Shown: one piece after another, positions 61,483-64,000 of the stretch | Layout of the letters: each line of letters begins with the position of its first letter | How positions within the stretch are numbered: the stretch's first letter is position 1 | DNA from: Symbiodinium natans | Lineage: Eukaryota; Sar; Dinophyceae; Suessiales; Symbiodiniaceae | Direction of reading: 5' to 3' | Assembly (NCBI GenBank): GCA_905221605.1 | Contig: CAJNDS010002460.1 | Span: 336,624 to 400,623 of the forward strand | DNA length: 64,000 nucleotides | Notes under the pieces: model-generated | What the model was told of the DNA's origin: nothing | The model's input: only the letters and a program-made list of their open reading frames with translations | Database searches by the model: none | Made by a program: the position numbers and the translations under genes

Positions 61483-63288
61483 TCACAAAAAGCTTTTCAC
61501 CTCTGGCCAACTCCAGAAGGTAGGACTTGAGAACCCTTCCTGAGAACCATCCACCAGATCCTCAGCACTCAAGACCGTTTTGCCGTTCTGAGAGAAATCT
61601 TTCCCTATGAGTTCAGGGTCCCCAGGACTTTCCATGCCAAAGAAGACAGAACTTCCATTGATGACCTCAGCAGTTCCACACCTTGAATGCACCGCCACGT
61701 CATATAGGAAAAGCATCTTCAGAAGTAAAACACCATCCTTTTGAGCTAATTCTTGATGTGGCCAAGGAAGACTTTTTAATCCCAACCGTTCAGGCCCACA
61801 GCGTCGGCGTAATACAGGTGGACCACCGTCTTCACCTCTCAACCTTGACACTGTCCTGCATGGAGGTCCTCCAACCACAGCAACCACCTTTCCTTCAGCC
61901 GCCAGATGCAGAAGATACTTCCAGACGCTCGAATTATGTAGGTCACCGCCTTTTGTCAAATCCAGCTCCAGTACCTCCACATCCCGACTGGGAAAAAGCC
62001 ATTTTTGTTTCCCTGAAAATAGGTGTACCACCACCCTTTTTGCTCGTGCCAGCCGTCTCCTTTTATGACGGTTGAAAGGCAACGCCGCAATATCTCCACG
62101 TGGCAACAGCTCCATCAGCATATTTTCTGGTATATCCCCATAATACCACCGAAGAAATCGCCAACATGCCTGGACGAACTCCTCCTCGTTCGCTGACGCT
62201 GTCCGCGCTGCGCTTTGCAACGACGCTTTTACGGCCACCGCATTGTCCGTATTCGGACACCCTTGAACCATACGTGCCACCTTCAATGCTTGCTTTGGTG
62301 AACACCAATCCATTTCATCAATGATCTGAAGCGCCACCTCCTTTTCCAAACAAGGGCACCCATTCAGATCTCGAACGCGAAGTTCCCCCAGAACAGGATG
62401 TGAGGCTGTGCACTTGCCACCACGCCACTGAACTCTGAGACCAACCAAAGCGCTCGCTTTGCCAATTGGCACTAGTGGATCTACCATTTCAGGAGTTACC
62501 AGGGTCCCACCTGGGGTAATACACATCTCCCGAGATCCAACAGCTAAAGACACCAACACCTTTTGCTGCGGAAGCTGTTCACCAGGACGAAGTGATCTGA
62601 GAGGATGTGATGCTCCCGAGTCCAACATGCCCATTCCTGAACACTCATTGGCGTCAGAGACCCTGGCCACATGTAGAACGCATACTCCTCGGCCTTCTCC
62701 CTGCTTCGGCAACAACGTGGCATCAGACGAACCGACTCCACAGTCCGCCCTTCCATTCCTCCATTGAGAATGGGACCAAGACGCACGCTGCCTTTCAGCA
62801 TGCAAAACCATCTTTTCAGCTGTTTTGTAATCCATAACCAAACAGCCATGTTCAAACCACAAGAGCTGGTCCAGCGAAGATTTTGCACCCACGTGACACA
62901 TCCCATTGATCACAGTGAGGTTCGCCCCAAACTCCAAAATCAACCAGAGAGGGATGATCCGGGGCCCATTGTCTTCCCTAATCAACGTCCCTTTCTCTGT
63001 AATCCTCATTGTCACACCACCAAGCGCGCTTTGCACCATAACAGTAGTGTCGGGTAAACATTCCCATGGAAAAAGCGTCCGCACAAGATGCGTAGCAGCT
63101 GTATCCACCAACGCCACTCTCCCTTCCTGCTGAAACAACCCAGAGCCACATAACATTCGAACACTGGGATCCGCGCTTGATGCCGACTGCGCTGATGACA
63201 GCTTCATAGATTTCAGCACTTCCAACGCTTCAGCAAGGACCTGATTGGGTGTTGATGGCGATGAGGGACTTGCAGAACCTTTCTCCAA
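61483..63288 (-). CDS. Duplicated protease-like region and methyltransferase-like domain of element 3
   Basis: 601 codons. Residues 56-165 and 219-315 are two copies of one module: ALVDTAATHLVR ... MRITEKGTL ... and GMLDSGASHPLR ... MCITPGGTL .... Only the second (D223) keeps the DSGA active-site motif. Residues 415-560 form the C5-methyltransferase-like core: VVVHLFSG (419-426), VLELDL, VVGGPPCRTVSRLR with Cys477 (base 61860), FFGMESPGDPEL near 549. As in element 1, no clear motif VIII/target-recognition region follows. The frame joins Gag upstream through a shift near 63310 and ends at 61483 because of the T5-run shift. Confidence 0.85.
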   Translation of the reverse strand: MEKGSASPSSPSTPNQVLAEALEVLKSMKLSSAQSASSADPSVRMLCGSGLFQQEGRVALVDTAATHLVRTLFPWECLPDTTVMVQSALGGVTMRITEKGTLIREDNGPRIIPLWLILEFGANLTVINGMCHVGAKSSLDQLLWFEHGCLVMDYKTAEKMVLHAERQRASWSHSQWRNGRADCGVGSSDATLLPKQGEGRGVCVLHVARVSDANECSGMGMLDSGASHPLRSLRPGEQLPQQKVLVSLAVGSREMCITPGGTLVTPEMVDPLVPIGKASALVGLRVQWRGGKCTASHPVLGELRVRDLNGCPCLEKEVALQIIDEMDWCSPKQALKVARMVQGCPNTDNAVAVKASLQSAARTASANEEEFVQACWRFLRWYYGDIPENMLMELLPRGDIAALPFNRHKRRRLARAKRVVVHLFSGKQKWLFPSRDVEVLELDLTKGGDLHNSSVWKYLLHLAAEGKVVAVVGGPPCRTVSRLRGEDGGPPVLRRRCGPERLGLKSLPWPHQELAQKDGVLLLKMLFLYDVAVHSRCGTAEVINGSSVFFGMESPGDPELIGKDFSQNGKTVLSAEDLVDGSQEGFSSPTFWSWPEVKSFL

Positions 63289-64000
63289 TCCCGCATTAGC
63301 CGTCTCATCTCCCCTTTGCCGCCCTTTCCCCCTTTGGGAGAATTCCCTTTAGATCTATTCCTCTCAGGGTTTGAGTCCACATTGGAACTTGCACCATCCT
63401 TATATGGACACTGCGGCTGTAGATGGCCAACGGCCCCACACTCAAAACATCTTCCTCGCTCCAGGGAGTCTTTGTCATGGCGAAATTTGCAGCGAGACCC
63501 GAACTTGCAGCCTGCATCTGTCTTCCCATATATCCAACAGAAAGGACGTTCACCATCACCGCTGTACCTTTTTCCTTTCCCTTTGCCTTTGTCACCCTCC
63601 TCCGTCTCGTCACCAGTTCCCTTTTGGGCCTTGTTTAACCTTGCCCTTTTCTTGGCGTCCGAGTCCTGCTTCACCTCTTGATCACCAGCACTATGCAATA
63701 GCAGTTCAAACTCTGCCTGTAACATTTCAGCTAGTTGTGTCGCAGTTTCAGAGGTCGGCGAGTAGTCCACCCCCAATTTCTCCCGAAAGGATGCCACTCT
63801 GAAATGAACCGTAGGGTGTTTTGCCAGCAACGCGGATGATAAACCATCCAATCCCTTGATAAGCAAGGTAGCGTCCGGCTCTGCCGCTCTCAACTCCCTT
63901 AATCGGGAACGCCATTGCGCCCATTGACGCACTCCCTTTATGGCCTCTGAGATCGAGGTTGCTGAAGATGGTTGCACCAAGAAGTTCAACATTGTGCTGC
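63213..64000 (-). CDS. Gag C-terminal part of element 3 (5' end outside window)
   Basis: Open from the window edge; 63992 is only the first ATG. The helical capsid-like part (LIKGLDGLSSALLAKHP) aligns with LLKALDGLAKKPLQENA of element 1. CCCH finger C152, C162, C168, H172, then CCHC knuckle C182, C185, H190, C195. After the Lys/Gly-rich segment (about residue 227) the reading continues best in the frame of the protease segment; whether this is a mutation or a programmed -1 step is unclear. No canonical slippery heptamer is seen in the right phase. Confidence 0.8.
   Translation of the reverse strand, partial: STMLNFLVQPSSATSISEAIKGVRQWAQWRSRLRELRAAEPDATLLIKGLDGLSSALLAKHPTVHFRVASFREKLGVDYSPTSETATQLAEMLQAEFELLLHSAGDQEVKQDSDAKKRARLNKAQKGTGDETEEGDKGKGKGKRYSGDGERPFCWIYGKTDAGCKFGSRCKFRHDKDSLERGRCFECGAVGHLQPQCPYKDGASSNVDSNPERNRSKGNSPKGGKGGKGEMRRLMRDWRKVLQVPHRHQHPIRSLLKRWKC

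Larger units (their letters stand above)
56076..64000 (-). mobile_element. Copia-type LTR retrotransposon, 5' end beyond the window (element 3)
   Basis: Minus strand. Gag zinc fingers, protease module (duplicated), C5-methyltransferase-like domain, integrase, 2OG-Fe(II)-oxygenase-like domain, reverse transcriptase, RNase H and a membrane/Cys tail occur in the same order as in element 1, with low sequence identity. The left boundary abuts CCCTAAA repeats at 56075; the 3' LTR should lie within 56076-56450, but its partner is outside the window and no TG..CA ends could be fixed. The coding frame changes twice (near 63310 and 61487). Confidence 0.85.

Overview
The window reads as nuclear DNA of a dinoflagellate, most like a Symbiodiniaceae-type genome. 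The evidence is: plant/algal-type telomeric motif TTTAGGG/CCCTAAA scattered everywhere; polyproteins of Ty1/Copia retrotransposons with a CCCH plus CCHC Gag and accessory domains; and exon candidates whose splice donors are GT, GC or GA with AG|G acceptors, a splice habit known from dinoflagellates. No ribosomal RNA, complete tRNA, CRISPR or bacterial operon structure was seen.

Layout. (1) 1-686: degenerate telomere-like DNA. (2) 687-10431: a complete Copia-type LTR retrotransposon, plus strand, with two 300-bp TG..CA LTRs that differ at 2 positions and a 6-bp duplication (ctaaac) of the telomeric repeat it landed in. Its polyprotein (Gag, protease, C5-methyltransferase-like domain, integrase, 2OG-Fe(II)-oxygenase-like domain, reverse transcriptase, RNase H, membrane/Cys tail) is broken by three frameshifts and one in-frame TGA. 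(3) 10432-35925: a mosaic of short TTTAGGG or CCCTAAA arrays in both orientations, alternating every 100-300 bp with non-repetitive islands. Many islands behave like very small exons (35-130 nt) on one strand or the other. Decayed transposon remnants sit at about 17.0-20.2 kb. (4) 35926-45229: a second complete LTR element, minus strand, with 792-bp LTRs, 5-bp target duplication gttac, a long coiled-coil/capsid-like Gag and no visible pol: a very young non-autonomous element. (5) 45230-56075: the telomere-like mosaic again, including paralogous copies of microexons seen at 15-22 kb. (6) About 56076-64000: most of a second Copia element, minus strand, running off the window end, with the same domain order as element 1 and a duplicated protease-like module.

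The most striking observation is that the telomere-like DNA appears to be intron. Three microexons at 20.4-22.6 kb and three at 53.2-54.7 kb are paralogous, collinear and phase-compatible. They differ at 13 of 120 bases but at only one amino acid, while the flanking DNA is unrelated apart from TTTAGGG-type repeats. In other places the donor is a telomeric unit itself (GTTTAGGG or GCCCTAAA), and one candidate intron (14280-14390) is almost pure TTTAGGG. The second highlight is the pair of Copia elements, each coding a cytosine-methyltransferase-like and a dioxygenase-like domain in fixed positions of the polyprotein. Exon calls rest on reading frame, splice dinucleotides, phase and paralogy only; transcript data would decide them.
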